64,000 nucleotides of DNA from Roseobacter sinensis (GCF_025755255.1 NZ_JALIEB010000004.1:62001-126000); one strand, 5' to 3'; counted from the stretch's first letter, positions 6,998 to 15,548 are shown. Notes: generated by a model not told the origin, from the sequence alone. Numbers and translations are program-made.

Positions 6998-8640
6998 GCG
7001 CGCTTCCCAGGATTCTCGGCGGCGGTCGAGGTCGCAGCGTTGCGCTGCTGGTTGTGCTTGCCCTGGGGCAGGCCGCGGCCACAGGGCTTGCCGCCTTCGC
7101 CACCCGCGATGTCTTTGCCGCCTTTCGCGCGCCTGCTGCCGCGTTGCCATGGCTGGCGCTCTGCGCCCTGGCAGCAACCGGCCTCATCATTGGCGCGCTG
7201 CGCTTCTACGAACGGCTGACCGCCGAGAAAGTGGGGCAGCACTTTGCCGCGGCCCTGCGCATGAAACTCTTCAAGCATATGGCGCGGGTCTCGGCGCGTG
7301 ATCTTGCGGCGCGGCGCAACGGGGCGCTGGCATTGCGGTTCGTGGGCGACCTCACGGCCGTGCGCGCCTGGGTCAGCCTGGGTCTCGCACGGCTGATCTC
7401 GGCGCTGATCGTGCTGCCGATTGCCACCGGTGTGTTGTTTTACATGAACCCCGAGATCGGCCTCGCAGTGGCGGTGCCGGTTGCGGCAGGGCTCGTGCTC
7501 TCGGCCCTCCTCGGGCCGCGGCTTGGTCCCGCGCACCGGCGGTTGCGGTCGCGCCGCGCCCGTTTGGCCGCTGACATGAGCGAGCGGATCCCGCACGCGC
7601 CGGAGCTGCGCCTTCTGGGTCGAATGCAGATCGAAACCCGCAGGCTTCAAACCCGGACAGAGAAGCTCGTCGATGCTGCCCTGATCCGTGCGCGCGGTGC
7701 TGCACTATTGCGGGCGATCCCCGATGTGATCTCGGGCATAGCGGCCACCTGTGTGTTCGGCGTGGCGCTCTGGCGCGATTTGCCGGCCGCGGAGGCGGCA
7801 GGGGCGCTGGCGGCAGTGGGTCTGATGCTGCAACCGATGCGCGCGCTCGCCGGGGTTTGGGACCGTCATCGCGCCTGGCGGATCGCGCGCGAGAAGTGTC
7901 TCAACCTGCTGATGGTGCCGAAGCTCGAGATCGAGCGGGATGAGGACGTGACCTTGCCGCCGGCCCTGCCCAACCTGATCTTCGCAGATGTTTCTGCAGG
8001 CGCGCTCACCGATATGACGGCAACAGCGCTCCCCGGTCAGCGGATCGGGATCATCGGTGGGAACGGGGCCGGCAAATCCACGCTGCTGAGCCTCGCGGCA
8101 GGACTCGAACACCCGGAGGCCGGTCAGGTTTTGATGGGTGATCTTTCACCCGCAGCCCTCAGCCCGCGGGAGCGACGCGAGACGATTGCGCTCATCGGTG
8201 CGCGGTCGCCGGTGCTGAAGGGATCGCTGCGCCGCGCGCTGACGATGGGCGTGCAGGGACGGCCCAGCGATGCGCAAATTCTCGAACTGGCGGACGACTT
8301 CGGCCTGAGCAAGGTTGTTCGCCGCCTCGGTGGCCTCGACGGAACTGTTGCCGAAGCCGGGCGGAACCTTTCGGCGGGCGAGTTGCGCCGGGTGCTGCTG
8401 ACCCGCGCCGCGCTGTCCAAGCCGCGGCTGTTGCTGATGGATGAACCTGATGATGCGCTCGACCAGGATGGTCCAGCGCTGGTGCAGAAGCTGATCGAAG
8501 ACTGCGATGCGACCACCTTGCTGATCACCCACAACATGCGGATCGCGCGGATGATGGATGTGCTGTGGCGTGTCGAGGACGGTCGCATCGTCGAGACCGG
8601 TGCCCCGGACGATCTGCTGGTCGACACGGATCTGACCTAG
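6994..8640 (+). CDS. ABC transporter with fused permease and ATPase (exporter type)
   Basis: 548 residues. The N-terminal membrane domain has about six helices (residues 16-290). The ATPase follows, with Walker A GGNGAGKST at about 355-363, signature LSAGELRRVLL near 455, Walker B LLLMDEP and the H-loop LITHNM. This is the half-transporter architecture of type IV exporters, which dimerise. It lacks an N-terminal peptidase domain, so it is not a classical bacteriocin processor-exporter. Translational coupling to the hydrolase (ATGA overlap) argues that one product line is made and exported by the cassette. A strong terminator follows at 8655. Confidence 0.85.
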   Translation: MSALPRILGGGRGRSVALLVVLALGQAAATGLAAFATRDVFAAFRAPAAALPWLALCALAATGLIIGALRFYERLTAEKVGQHFAAALRMKLFKHMARVSARDLAARRNGALALRFVGDLTAVRAWVSLGLARLISALIVLPIATGVLFYMNPEIGLAVAVPVAAGLVLSALLGPRLGPAHRRLRSRRARLAADMSERIPHAPELRLLGRMQIETRRLQTRTEKLVDAALIRARGAALLRAIPDVISGIAATCVFGVALWRDLPAAEAAGALAAVGLMLQPMRALAGVWDRHRAWRIAREKCLNLLMVPKLEIERDEDVTLPPALPNLIFADVSAGALTDMTATALPGQRIGIIGGNGAGKSTLLSLAAGLEHPEAGQVLMGDLSPAALSPRERRETIALIGARSPVLKGSLRRALTMGVQGRPSDAQILELADDFGLSKVVRRLGGLDGTVAEAGRNLSAGELRRVLLTRAALSKPRLLLMDEPDDALDQDGPALVQKLIEDCDATTLLITHNMRIARMMDVLWRVEDGRIVETGAPDDLLVDTDLT

Positions 8641-8654
8641 CTGATGCGGGCACC

Positions 8655-8700
8655 AGCGCGTCTCGGGGTAGGCTCCCATCCCCGAGACGCGCTTTTGTTT
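8655..8700. terminator. Bidirectional intrinsic terminator
   Basis: A perfect 14-bp stem (8655-8668 AGCGCGTCTCGGGG with 8680-8693) is followed on the plus strand by a T-rich run (8693-8700). It lies between the convergent ABC transporter and response regulator genes and would serve the rightward transcript best. Confidence 0.85.
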
Positions 8701-8726
8701 GCGTGTAAGAATGTGGACCGACCGGC

Positions 8727-9398
8727 TCAGCCGAAGCGATAGCCGGCACCGCGCACGGTCGTGATCAGCGAGCCGTAGGGGCCCAGCTTCTTGCGCAGGC
8801 GCCCGATGTAGACATCAACTACATTTGTCATCGGGTCTTCATGTGTTCCCCAGACCGAATTCAGGATGCGTTCGCGGCTGAGGGCGCGGTTCCTGCTCCC
8901 CATCAGGATCGCGATCAACTCGCGCTCCTTTGCAGAGAGGTCGACGACCTTTCCATCCACCGTCAGCACCATGGCGACGCTGTCATAAACAAGGCCTTCG
9001 TGCCGCAGCTTGCCGTCGTCATCGTCGCTGGCATAGCCTGTGACCCGCCGGTGCAGCGCGTGGATGCGGGCGATCAACTCGTCGAAATCGAAAGGCTTCG
9101 GCAGGTAGTCATCCGCGCCCAGCCGAAGTCCGGCAACGCGTTCGTCGGTGCTGTCAAGTGCGGTGAGCATCAGGACGGGTGTCTTGCTGCCGCGTGCGCG
9201 CAGCTTCTGGCAGACCTGCTGACCGCTGATGCCGGGCAGCATCAAGTCGAGAACGATCACGTCAAAGCCGCGATCCTGAAGTATCTCAAGCCCGGTCTCG
9301 CCGTCTTCTGCATGTTCGACCACCCAGCCTTCGGCCTTGAGCCCACGGCGAATGAAATCCGCGACCCGCAGTTCGTCTTCGATCAATAGAATATTCAT
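8727..9398 (-). CDS. OmpR-family response regulator
   Basis: 223 residues. The receiver domain begins MNILLIEDE, with acidic pocket E7/D8, phospho-acceptor D51 in VIVLDLMLPG, conserved T near 79 and K near 101 in YLPKPFD. The C-terminal winged helix has LSAKERELIAILM and VDVYIGRLRKKLG, characteristic of OmpR/PhoB DNA binding. ATG 9398 is preferred over an upstream in-frame start because it begins the receiver fold exactly. It lies 119 bp downstream of its kinase gene. An ECF-type promoter motif in that gap suggests it can be transcribed separately from the kinase. Confidence 0.9.
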   Translation of the reverse strand: MNILLIEDELRVADFIRRGLKAEGWVVEHAEDGETGLEILQDRGFDVIVLDLMLPGISGQQVCQKLRARGSKTPVLMLTALDSTDERVAGLRLGADDYLPKPFDFDELIARIHALHRRVTGYASDDDDGKLRHEGLVYDSVAMVLTVDGKVVDLSAKERELIAILMGSRNRALSRERILNSVWGTHEDPMTNVVDVYIGRLRKKLGPYGSLITTVRGAGYRFG

Positions 9399-9453
9399 GT
9401 CTCTGCGCCTTCCAGTGTCTTGCGGGCGCGCGGCCGTCGCCCGTTCTATCATG

Positions 9454-9480
9454 CAAACGGGCGACAGCGCAGGTTATTCC
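9454..9480 (-). promoter_or_regulatory. ECF-type promoter upstream of response regulator
   Basis: On the minus strand, GGAATA (9475-9480), a 15-bp spacer and CGTTTG (9454-9459). It matches four other copies in this region. The -10 element ends 55 bp before the response regulator ATG at 9398. Confidence 0.65.
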
Positions 9481-9517
9481 CCGTTCACAGTCGTATGGTC
9501 GTTTTTTTGAGACGGTT

Positions 9518-11083
9518 TCAGTTTTGTGAAACAACGCGCAAGGGCGGCGTGATCGGCAAGTCCATGATGCTCGAAAGTCCGCCGCCGTCGCGGTCAGCAA
9601 GCAGCGCGTTTCCGCCGTGGGCCCGCGCGATGGAGCGCACGACCGGCAGGCCGAGCCCGGCGCCGTCTTCGTATCGGTCGGCGGCGTTCGAGCCGCGGAA
9701 AAAGCGCTCGAATGCCTTCTCTTTCTCGCCATCGGGCAATCCCGGGCCGTTGTCCTCGACGCTGAGGCGATACCCCGCACCGGTCCGCAACAGCCGCACG
9801 ACGATCTCGGGGCCACCATAGCGGCGCGCGTTCTGGATCATCGCGGCGATACACTGACGGATTCGTGCCACATCGAGAGATATCTCCGCCTGATCCAGAT
9901 CAGTGATCACCGGGATATCGGGGCCAAAGACGGCGACCGCCTCCTCGAGTAGAGTCCTCAGGTCAACGCGTTCGCGCTTGAGCTTGGTCTGCCCGGCTTC
10001 CTCGCGCGAGATGAACAGAAGGTCGTTGACCAGCAGATTGGTGTGTTTCGCCGTCTCGCGCGTGCGGCGCAGGGCTTCGCGGTATTCCTCGGGTGTCTTG
10101 TCGCCCCCGCGCAGGGCGACATCGCTTTCCCCCTGGATGATCGTCAGGGGCGTGCGCAACTCATGGCTTACATCGGCGAGCATCTGGCGGCGCGCCTCTT
10201 CCGCGAGGCGGGATTTCTGCAGCAGGCTTTCAAGCTCTGCCGTACGGGCGTGTACCGCTTCTTCCAGCGCGGTGTTCTGCGAGGTGAGCGATTTGGTCCG
10301 TGCCTCGACCATGGCGGCCATATCGTCCATCACGCCGCCGATCTCGGCGATCTCGGTGCGGCCAGGCAGGGCCATGCGGTGATCGAACCGTCCTTGGGCG
10401 AGTGCGTTCACGCCGGTCATGAGCTGCTGCATCGGCTGGACGATTTGCCGCGTGTAGATCCACAGCGCCACCGCAACCACCCCCAGTGCCAGCACCGCGA
10501 GGAAGAGCCCCAGGCTGTTGGCCGTCTTCAGATGCCGTTGGGCGGCGATCCGGGTCTCTTGAACTTCCTCCAGCTCCTCGGCGAGTGCGGCTTCGATCAT
10601 CGAGTGAAAGTCCCGGTCGATGTCGTCGTCGAGCATCACCGACATCCCGGCCCAGTTGTGCCCGAACTGCTCGGCTCCAGTGTCCAGACGCACGACTTCG
10701 AAACGGGCGATCAGATCCTCGATCTTGCGCTCGATTTCGGCGAGCAGCTGAAGCTCCTCAATCTCCTCGTCGCCCACGAGGTCGATCTCGCGCCCGATCA
10801 GCGCGCGGATCGAACGGATGTTCTGGCGGATCAGCCGGATCAGCTCGGCCTCGCCCGCGCCTTGGTCCCTGTCGCCGATCAGCATCGCGTCGCCATATTG
10901 CTTGAAGAGCTGGTACGTATTGCTGGTCAGCTTGAGGTGATACTCGTAGGATTCATGGGCCAGGTTGATCCGCTCGTTGAAGAAGGCGGCGCGCTGGGCG
11001 CTCCAATACGCCAAGGCGGTGCCGCCAAGCGCGATGACCAGCATCAGGGCGGCGAGGCCGCGCAGCAAAATGGCGATGCTCAT
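9518..11083 (-). CDS. Membrane sensor histidine kinase
   Basis: 521 residues. Order of parts: a membrane helix at about 8-27, a mainly helical periplasmic sensor (about 30-188), a second helix at about 190-210, a HAMP segment (about 211-265) and a coiled coil. HisKA follows with H307 in DVSHELRTPLT, then the ATPase with N-box RIRQCIAAMIQNARRYGG, G1 VEDNGPGLPDGE and G2 GAGLGLPVV. It should phosphorylate the adjacent OmpR-type regulator. The sensor domain is strongly acidic and helical (4HB-like), so the ligand is not predictable. It is followed by a 119-bp gap before the regulator gene, unusual for such a pair. Confidence 0.9.
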   Translation of the reverse strand: MSIAILLRGLAALMLVIALGGTALAYWSAQRAAFFNERINLAHESYEYHLKLTSNTYQLFKQYGDAMLIGDRDQGAGEAELIRLIRQNIRSIRALIGREIDLVGDEEIEELQLLAEIERKIEDLIARFEVVRLDTGAEQFGHNWAGMSVMLDDDIDRDFHSMIEAALAEELEEVQETRIAAQRHLKTANSLGLFLAVLALGVVAVALWIYTRQIVQPMQQLMTGVNALAQGRFDHRMALPGRTEIAEIGGVMDDMAAMVEARTKSLTSQNTALEEAVHARTAELESLLQKSRLAEEARRQMLADVSHELRTPLTIIQGESDVALRGGDKTPEEYREALRRTRETAKHTNLLVNDLLFISREEAGQTKLKRERVDLRTLLEEAVAVFGPDIPVITDLDQAEISLDVARIRQCIAAMIQNARRYGGPEIVVRLLRTGAGYRLSVEDNGPGLPDGEKEKAFERFFRGSNAADRYEDGAGLGLPVVRSIARAHGGNALLADRDGGGLSSIMDLPITPPLRVVSQN

Positions 11084-11184
11084 GATCCTGTCTCCGATGC
11101 TTCGGACTGCACGATGTTCGGGGGATTATGCGTTCTGCTGCGCGTGTTGCCCAGCCCGTTCCTGAGGTGCAGGCGCGCAGCTTT

Positions 11185-11211
11185 GGGGGCCGCACGGTCA
11201 ATGCGGCCCCC
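11185..11211. terminator. Strong hairpin downstream of P-loop gene
   Basis: A perfect 10-bp stem (11185-11194 GGGGGCCGCA with 11202-11211) has a 7-base loop, 24 bp past the stop of the minus-strand P-loop gene. There is no T-run, so it may block exonucleases more than it terminates. Confidence 0.5.
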
Positions 11212-11234
11212 ACTCTCCGATCCCAGAGCCCCGA

Positions 11235-12338
11235 TCAAGCGGCTGTCATCTTCTGGATCAGCGGGGGGTCTTCCGCGGCCGCAGCCTGTTGGGGACGCAG
11301 GAAAGGCCCTACCACGGACATGACCGCGGATGGATTACACAGGTCTTCGCGCGACAGTTGCGGGATGCCGGTCGCCGCCCGGGCTTCCATGACCGCCAGC
11401 GGCGATAGGGTCAGCTTGCCGGATATGGCGAAGGGCTTCAGACCGTGATCGGCAAGAACCCGCGTGCCACCCACCGCGCCGAGCGCGTCCGGCGTGGCAA
11501 AGAGGATCGCGTCCAACCGATCGCGGATCCGCGACCCCGCGAGGATTTCCCGTGTCTCCTGCTGAAAGACGCCATCGGCAATCTCAACGACGACAATGTC
11601 GGCGCCATTCTCCGCGGCCGTGCCAACCAGGGTTTCGAAGCCTGTTTCGATCCGGTCCATCGGCATGCGGTAGGTGGTGGGCATCCCGGCGTCTGTAAAG
11701 TCCATGGCGCTGACGCCGGCATCTTCGAAGGCGTTGAAATCGCTGAACGCACCGGTGCCGGTGGCCTTCACGCCAGCCACGCCGAAGCCCGCTTGTGCGA
11801 GACCGTGCGCCAGGCTGACAGCCGCGGTTGTCTTGCCGGCGTTCATCGATGCGCCAAAGACGCCGATCACGGTGACATGCTCGGGGATTTTCCGTTCGGA
11901 CAGACCATAGCGCGCGATGTTGATGACCTCGCCGCTGCGATCGGTCAGCAGGGCGATGGGCCGCAGCTTCGTCGGCTCTGCCATGCGGGCATGCGCGTGT
12001 TCCATCGTGCCGACCACGCCGCCGCCTGCCAGCAGGTCTGCGCCGCCGCTCGTGATGCGGGCCGCTCCTTCGAACTGGTCGGGCGCGTAGCGATCGCCGA
12101 TGCACAGCACCACCTTGTCGCCGAGATAGCTGGTCGACGCGCGCCCGCTGGCGAGCTGAATCTTCTGATGCTGATTGATCTCGGTGATCTCGCAGAGCAC
12201 CAGATCACCGGCGACGCCAAGGTCGACGGCGGGGTCAAGGCCGGCCACATCCTCGTGGTTGACCCGGCGGGTCGTGAAGGCCCACTTCGCATTCAAGTGA
12301 AGCATCGTCAGATCGAAATCGAAACTGTGAACGGTCAT
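11235..12338 (-). CDS. P-loop NTPase-domain protein (DUF1611/MobB-like)
   Basis: About 367 residues. The N-terminal half is a beta-rich region of unknown type (LCEITEINQHQKIQLASGR). The C-terminal half is a P-loop domain with Walker A GASMNAGKTTAA near residue 165 and a possible Walker B DIVVVEIADGVFQQ. The layout recalls DUF1611 and MobB-like GTPase proteins but I do not recognise a closer family. ATG 12338 is favoured because the AGAAGG ribosome site stands 9 nt before it; ATG 12347 directly abuts that site. It is monocistronic, lying between the kinase and the anti-sigma gene. Function is unknown. Confidence 0.6.
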   Translation of the reverse strand: MTVHSFDFDLTMLHLNAKWAFTTRRVNHEDVAGLDPAVDLGVAGDLVLCEITEINQHQKIQLASGRASTSYLGDKVVLCIGDRYAPDQFEGAARITSGGADLLAGGGVVGTMEHAHARMAEPTKLRPIALLTDRSGEVINIARYGLSERKIPEHVTVIGVFGASMNAGKTTAAVSLAHGLAQAGFGVAGVKATGTGAFSDFNAFEDAGVSAMDFTDAGMPTTYRMPMDRIETGFETLVGTAAENGADIVVVEIADGVFQQETREILAGSRIRDRLDAILFATPDALGAVGGTRVLADHGLKPFAISGKLTLSPLAVMEARAATGIPQLSREDLCNPSAVMSVVGPFLRPQQAAAAEDPPLIQKMTAA

Positions 12339-12474
12339 GTCAGTCATCCTTCTGGTTTAGTGCGTTCGATAATCAATCTAAGACGCCTGTCTGTCGGCTT
12401 CCTGTTGGCCCAGTGAACGGTTCGATAAAAGAAGATGAACACCAGATGAACGTTCAGCGCATTGTTTTTAAACA

Positions 12475-12503
12475 TAAAAAAATCGGCCGAGCAGAGGCTC
12501 GGC
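12475..12503 (-). terminator. Intrinsic terminator of sigma/anti-sigma operon
   Basis: On the minus strand, a 7-bp stem GCCGAGC/GCTCGGC (12486-12492 with 12497-12503, loop of 4) is followed by CG, A and a run of T (12475-12482). It is 28 bp past the anti-sigma stop codon. Confidence 0.8.
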
Positions 12504-12530
12504 TGGATCGTTTCAAACCTCTCTAGAGGA

Positions 12531-13298
12531 TCAGCGCAGTGCGTCGAGTGCTGCGGCTTCGGCGTCTGGATCAAGCGGCGGACCGGCCTCATTCGCCGTC
12601 AGATAGGCATCGAGCACATCGAGCGAGGAGGCTGGCGCATAGCCGGTGTCGGTCGCGGCCGTAGCGGCGACGGCCATCTGCACATCCCACTGGCCCTCCC
12701 GCTGGCAGGCGACAGACACGACCGTCATGCCATCCGCGCGATCAAATTCGAACTCGCGGCACAGGCTTTGCGCCCCATCGAAGAACGTCGCAATCGGCGC
12801 GATCCGCGCCCCGTCGTCGAGACGCAGATCTGCGCCCGACGGCAGCGTATTGAGCGCGTCAACGATGCGGCTGTCGGTGAGGGCCGCGATCTCAATACCG
12901 CCGGTGCCGGTGTTCGGTTGCGGTGCGAGGCCGAGACCGGCGCCCAGCCCGATGGCCGCTGCCAGCCCGGCAGCGAGGGGTAGCCGCCAGAAGGGCGTCG
13001 CGGCCGGCGTTTCGGACCGCTTCGGAAAGGCCACAACCGTATCGTCTGATGCCGGCGGCGCGTCTGTTTCGGCGGCAAGCGCGCGCACATGCTCGACCAG
13101 GTGGGCGGGCACCGGATCCTCCAGGCTGGGGGTCCAGGCGTCCTTGGCCACAGCGCGGGTGGTGACGAAAAGCGCCAGCCGGTCGGACAGCGCCGGGCTC
13201 TCCGCCAAGGCAAGGTCCAATTCGGTCGCCCGCTCTTCCGCAAGCTCCCCATCCGCGTAGGCCATCAGTTCTTCATCAGTGAATTCAGGATGTTGCAT
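12531..13298 (-). CDS. Membrane anti-sigma factor
   Basis: 255 residues. The N-terminus FTDEELMAYADGELAEE is the zinc-less anti-sigma domain pattern that embraces ECF sigma factors. A membrane helix follows near residues 145-165 (LPLAAGLAAAIGLGAGLGL), then a periplasmic tail of about 90 residues with two Cys. It lies directly after the ECF sigma gene. ATG 13298 is chosen over ATG 13313 because a GGAGAAAG site stands 7 nt before it. This gives an ATG one base past the sigma stop overlap region, consistent with coupled synthesis. The periplasmic tail would be the sensory or proteolysis target. Confidence 0.82.
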   Translation of the reverse strand: MQHPEFTDEELMAYADGELAEERATELDLALAESPALSDRLALFVTTRAVAKDAWTPSLEDPVPAHLVEHVRALAAETDAPPASDDTVVAFPKRSETPAATPFWRLPLAAGLAAAIGLGAGLGLAPQPNTGTGGIEIAALTDSRIVDALNTLPSGADLRLDDGARIAPIATFFDGAQSLCREFEFDRADGMTVVSVACQREGQWDVQMAVAATAATDTGYAPASSLDVLDAYLTANEAGPPLDPDAEAAALDALR

Positions 13299-13299
13299 C

Positions 13300-13830
13300 T
13301 CAGCTTTCTCCATGGCTCTCAGAAGAACGTGCCGGGTCCTGGTTTATTCCGAGTTTTTTTGCAAGGGCAATCCGCGCGCGCGAGAGACGGCTCATAATGG
13401 TGCCGACAGGCGTCTCGAGCACTTCCGCAGCTTCCTTGTAGCTCATCTCTTCCACGCAGATCAGCATGATCACGTCGCGCTGCGCCTCCGGCAGCGTGTC
13501 GATGGCCGATTTGGCCGCCTTGAGCATCAGGGCGGTTTCCGTGACCTTGGTGCCGTCGACAGTGCTGGCATCCGGCGCGTCATCGATGTCGATTTCAGTG
13601 CCGCGGGTCTTGCTGCGGCGGGTCATGTCGATCCAGGCGTTGCGCAGAATGCGGAACAACCAGGCATCAAGCCGTGTCTCCGGATCGAACTGATGCCGCG
13701 CGGCGAAGGCCCGCTCGACCGTAATCTGAACGAGATCGTCGGCCGTATCCGGCGCCCGGCACAGCGACAGCGCAAACCTTCGGAGGTTCGGGAGCAGCGC
13801 GATGATGCCATCTGCGAAGGTATCTGACAT
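13300..13830 (-). CDS. ECF sigma-70 factor
   Basis: 176 residues. Region 2 has DDLVQITVERAFAARH and LDAWLFRILRNAWIDMTRR. Region 4 has LPEAQRDVIMLICVEEMSYKEAAEVL followed by GTIMSRLSRARIAL, the -35-reading helix-turn-helix. ATG 13830 begins just before the sigma2 fold; longer in-frame starts add an unlike extension. It is co-transcribed with its anti-sigma factor and divergent from a subtilase gene. Five GGAATA/CGTT promoters nearby are the natural candidates for its targets. No copy of that promoter was found directly upstream of the sigma gene itself. Confidence 0.9.
   Translation of the reverse strand: MSDTFADGIIALLPNLRRFALSLCRAPDTADDLVQITVERAFAARHQFDPETRLDAWLFRILRNAWIDMTRRSKTRGTEIDIDDAPDASTVDGTKVTETALMLKAAKSAIDTLPEAQRDVIMLICVEEMSYKEAAEVLETPVGTIMSRLSRARIALAKKLGINQDPARSSESHGES
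13324..13350 (-). promoter_or_regulatory. ECF-type promoter inside sigma gene, ahead of anti-sigma gene
   Basis: On the minus strand, GGAATA (13345-13350), a 15-bp spacer and CGTTCT (13324-13329). It lies within the last codons of the sigma gene and 26 bp before the anti-sigma ATG at 13298. It would give sigma-driven synthesis of the inhibitor. It is less certain than the intergenic copies because the bases are also coding. Confidence 0.5.
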
Positions 13831-13859
13831 CCGTGTTAGACTCCCGAGCGAAAAATCGT

Positions 13860-13887
13860 GGAATAATTGGGTCGCGCGCCCCGTTAT
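13860..13887 (+). promoter_or_regulatory. ECF-type promoter of subtilase gene
   Basis: GGAATA (13860-13865), a 16-bp spacer and CGTTAT (13882-13887), 88 bp ahead of the subtilase ATG. The eleven bases GGAATAATTGG are shared exactly with the copy upstream of the SLC13 gene at 15549. Confidence 0.72.
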
Positions 13888-13974
13888 CATTAAGGCAATC
13901 CCGAACTGCGGTGCAACAACGCGCCGTATGAGGCATGCCAAACCCGCAAGTTGCGGCTGAGATGGAGACCCAGA

Positions 13975-15432
13975 ATGCGACAGTACCTCTTCCTGCTCCT
14001 TCTATCCTGCGGTTTCGCCTTTGTCCTACCTGCGCTCTGGGTCGGCAGCCCCATATCAGCCATCGCCTGGGCCGATGACGACAACGGTGACAACGGTGAC
14101 AATGGGGGCGATAGCGACAATGGCGACAGCGATAACGGCGATAACGGCGACGATGATGATGACCGGGATGACGACCGGGACGATGACGACCGGGATGACC
14201 GAAGCCAGCAGCAGCGCAGCGGATCGGGCGGTGGCAACTTCCTCGACCGTCTATTCGGTCGTCCAGCGCCTGCCCAACAGGCCCCGCGCCCGGCACCCGC
14301 GCCGCCGCTTCCCGAGCGGGCGGCGGATGAGATCGTGGTGCTCGATCTCTCGGAGGCCGATCTCGCGACCTTGACGGGGCTGGGCTATGAGGTGTTGCGG
14401 GAAGCTCAGATCGCGACCCTCGGCAGCACTGTCCGCCGGTTGCGTGTGCCGCCCGGTACCGCGCTTGAGGCGGCGCTTGACCAGATCCAGCAGCTGCCGA
14501 CTGGCCAATCGGCGGATTTCAATCATTTCTACCGGGCCAACGAAGGCATTGTCGGCGCCTGCGAAGGCTTGCATTGCGCGTCTTTCGATCTTGTCGGTCT
14601 GCGTCCATCGGGTGCAACGGCAGCGGGCTGCGGCCAGATCACCGCGCGGATCGGCCTGATCGACACCGGCATCAACCCTGATCACGAGGCATTCGACGGC
14701 GGGCGGCTCTCGGTGCTCGCGTTCGACGGGGGGGATGAGGAGGCCTCGGGCGCGCAACACGGCACTGCTGTTGCAGCTATCCTTATCGGGTCGCGCGCGG
14801 GCCGCGCGCACGGTCTCTTGCCAGAGGCGGAGCTTGTCGCGGTCGATGCCTTTTATCGGGCAGGGCGGGACGAACGGAGCGATGTCTTCAGCCTGGTGCA
14901 GGCCATGGATCAGCTCGCGGTCGCGGAGGTGCGCGTCATCAACATGAGCCTTGCCGGGCCGCATAACGTCCTTCTCGAACAGATGGTCATGCGCCTCCAT
15001 GAGGCGCAGATCCTGATCGTCTCCGCCGCCGGCAACGAGGGACCGCGCGCCGATCCGGTGTTTCCCGGCGGCTATGCACCGGTGCTGACGGTCACGGCGG
15101 TCGATGCGTCGGGGCGCGTCTATCGTCGGGCGGGGCGCGGGCCCCACCTGGATCTTGCGGCCCCCGGCGTCGAGGTCTGGACGGCCGCGTCGATCCGCGG
15201 CGTGCGGTCCAAAACCGGCACCTCCTTCGCCGCGCCCTTCGCCACGGCCGCCGCCGCCATGCTGATCTCTTCGCGACCTGAGTTGACGGTTGCAGAGGTA
15301 AAATCCTTCCTCAAGACCACCGCGCTCGATCTGGGCGACGAAGGGCCGGACGAGGTCTTTGGGTCGGGTCTTGTACAGTTTGCGCCGATCTGTAGCGGAC
15401 CATCGGGCACACCGCCCTTGCTGCTGGAGTAG
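13975..15432 (+). CDS. Exported S8 (subtilisin-like) serine protease with acidic N-terminal segment
   Basis: 485 residues. A signal peptide (about 1-33) is followed by an extreme Asp/Asn/Gly-rich tract at about residues 34-76 that could bind calcium, then a Pro/Ala linker. The S8 domain has D230 in RIGLIDTGINPDHEAF, H262 in QHGTAVAAIL, N354 in AAGNEG and S417 in GTSFAAP. The catalytic set is complete. It should act in the periplasm or outside the cell. ATG 13975 is used, as it begins the signal peptide. It is divergent from the ECF sigma gene and preceded by an ECF-type promoter, so it may be an envelope-stress protease or part of signalling to the anti-sigma factor (inference). Confidence 0.9.
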   Translation: MRQYLFLLLLSCGFAFVLPALWVGSPISAIAWADDDNGDNGDNGGDSDNGDSDNGDNGDDDDDRDDDRDDDDRDDRSQQQRSGSGGGNFLDRLFGRPAPAQQAPRPAPAPPLPERAADEIVVLDLSEADLATLTGLGYEVLREAQIATLGSTVRRLRVPPGTALEAALDQIQQLPTGQSADFNHFYRANEGIVGACEGLHCASFDLVGLRPSGATAAGCGQITARIGLIDTGINPDHEAFDGGRLSVLAFDGGDEEASGAQHGTAVAAILIGSRAGRAHGLLPEAELVAVDAFYRAGRDERSDVFSLVQAMDQLAVAEVRVINMSLAGPHNVLLEQMVMRLHEAQILIVSAAGNEGPRADPVFPGGYAPVLTVTAVDASGRVYRRAGRGPHLDLAAPGVEVWTAASIRGVRSKTGTSFAAPFATAAAAMLISSRPELTVAEVKSFLKTTALDLGDEGPDEVFGSGLVQFAPICSGPSGTPPLLLE

Positions 15433-15548
15433 ACCACACGCAAGACGCCGTCTGCCACGCGGTTGGGGGCGATCAGAACCAGCTTACCGCTGATGCGCGA
15501 AGGCTTGCCCAGGCGCGCCCACCCTATGACGGTCTTGTAGCGCCTGCC

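Noticed and set aside
14079-14205. Tandem short repeats resembling a repeat array
   Set aside because: They encode the Asp/Asn/Gly tract of the subtilase in frame; there are no spacers or conserved repeats of CRISPR type.
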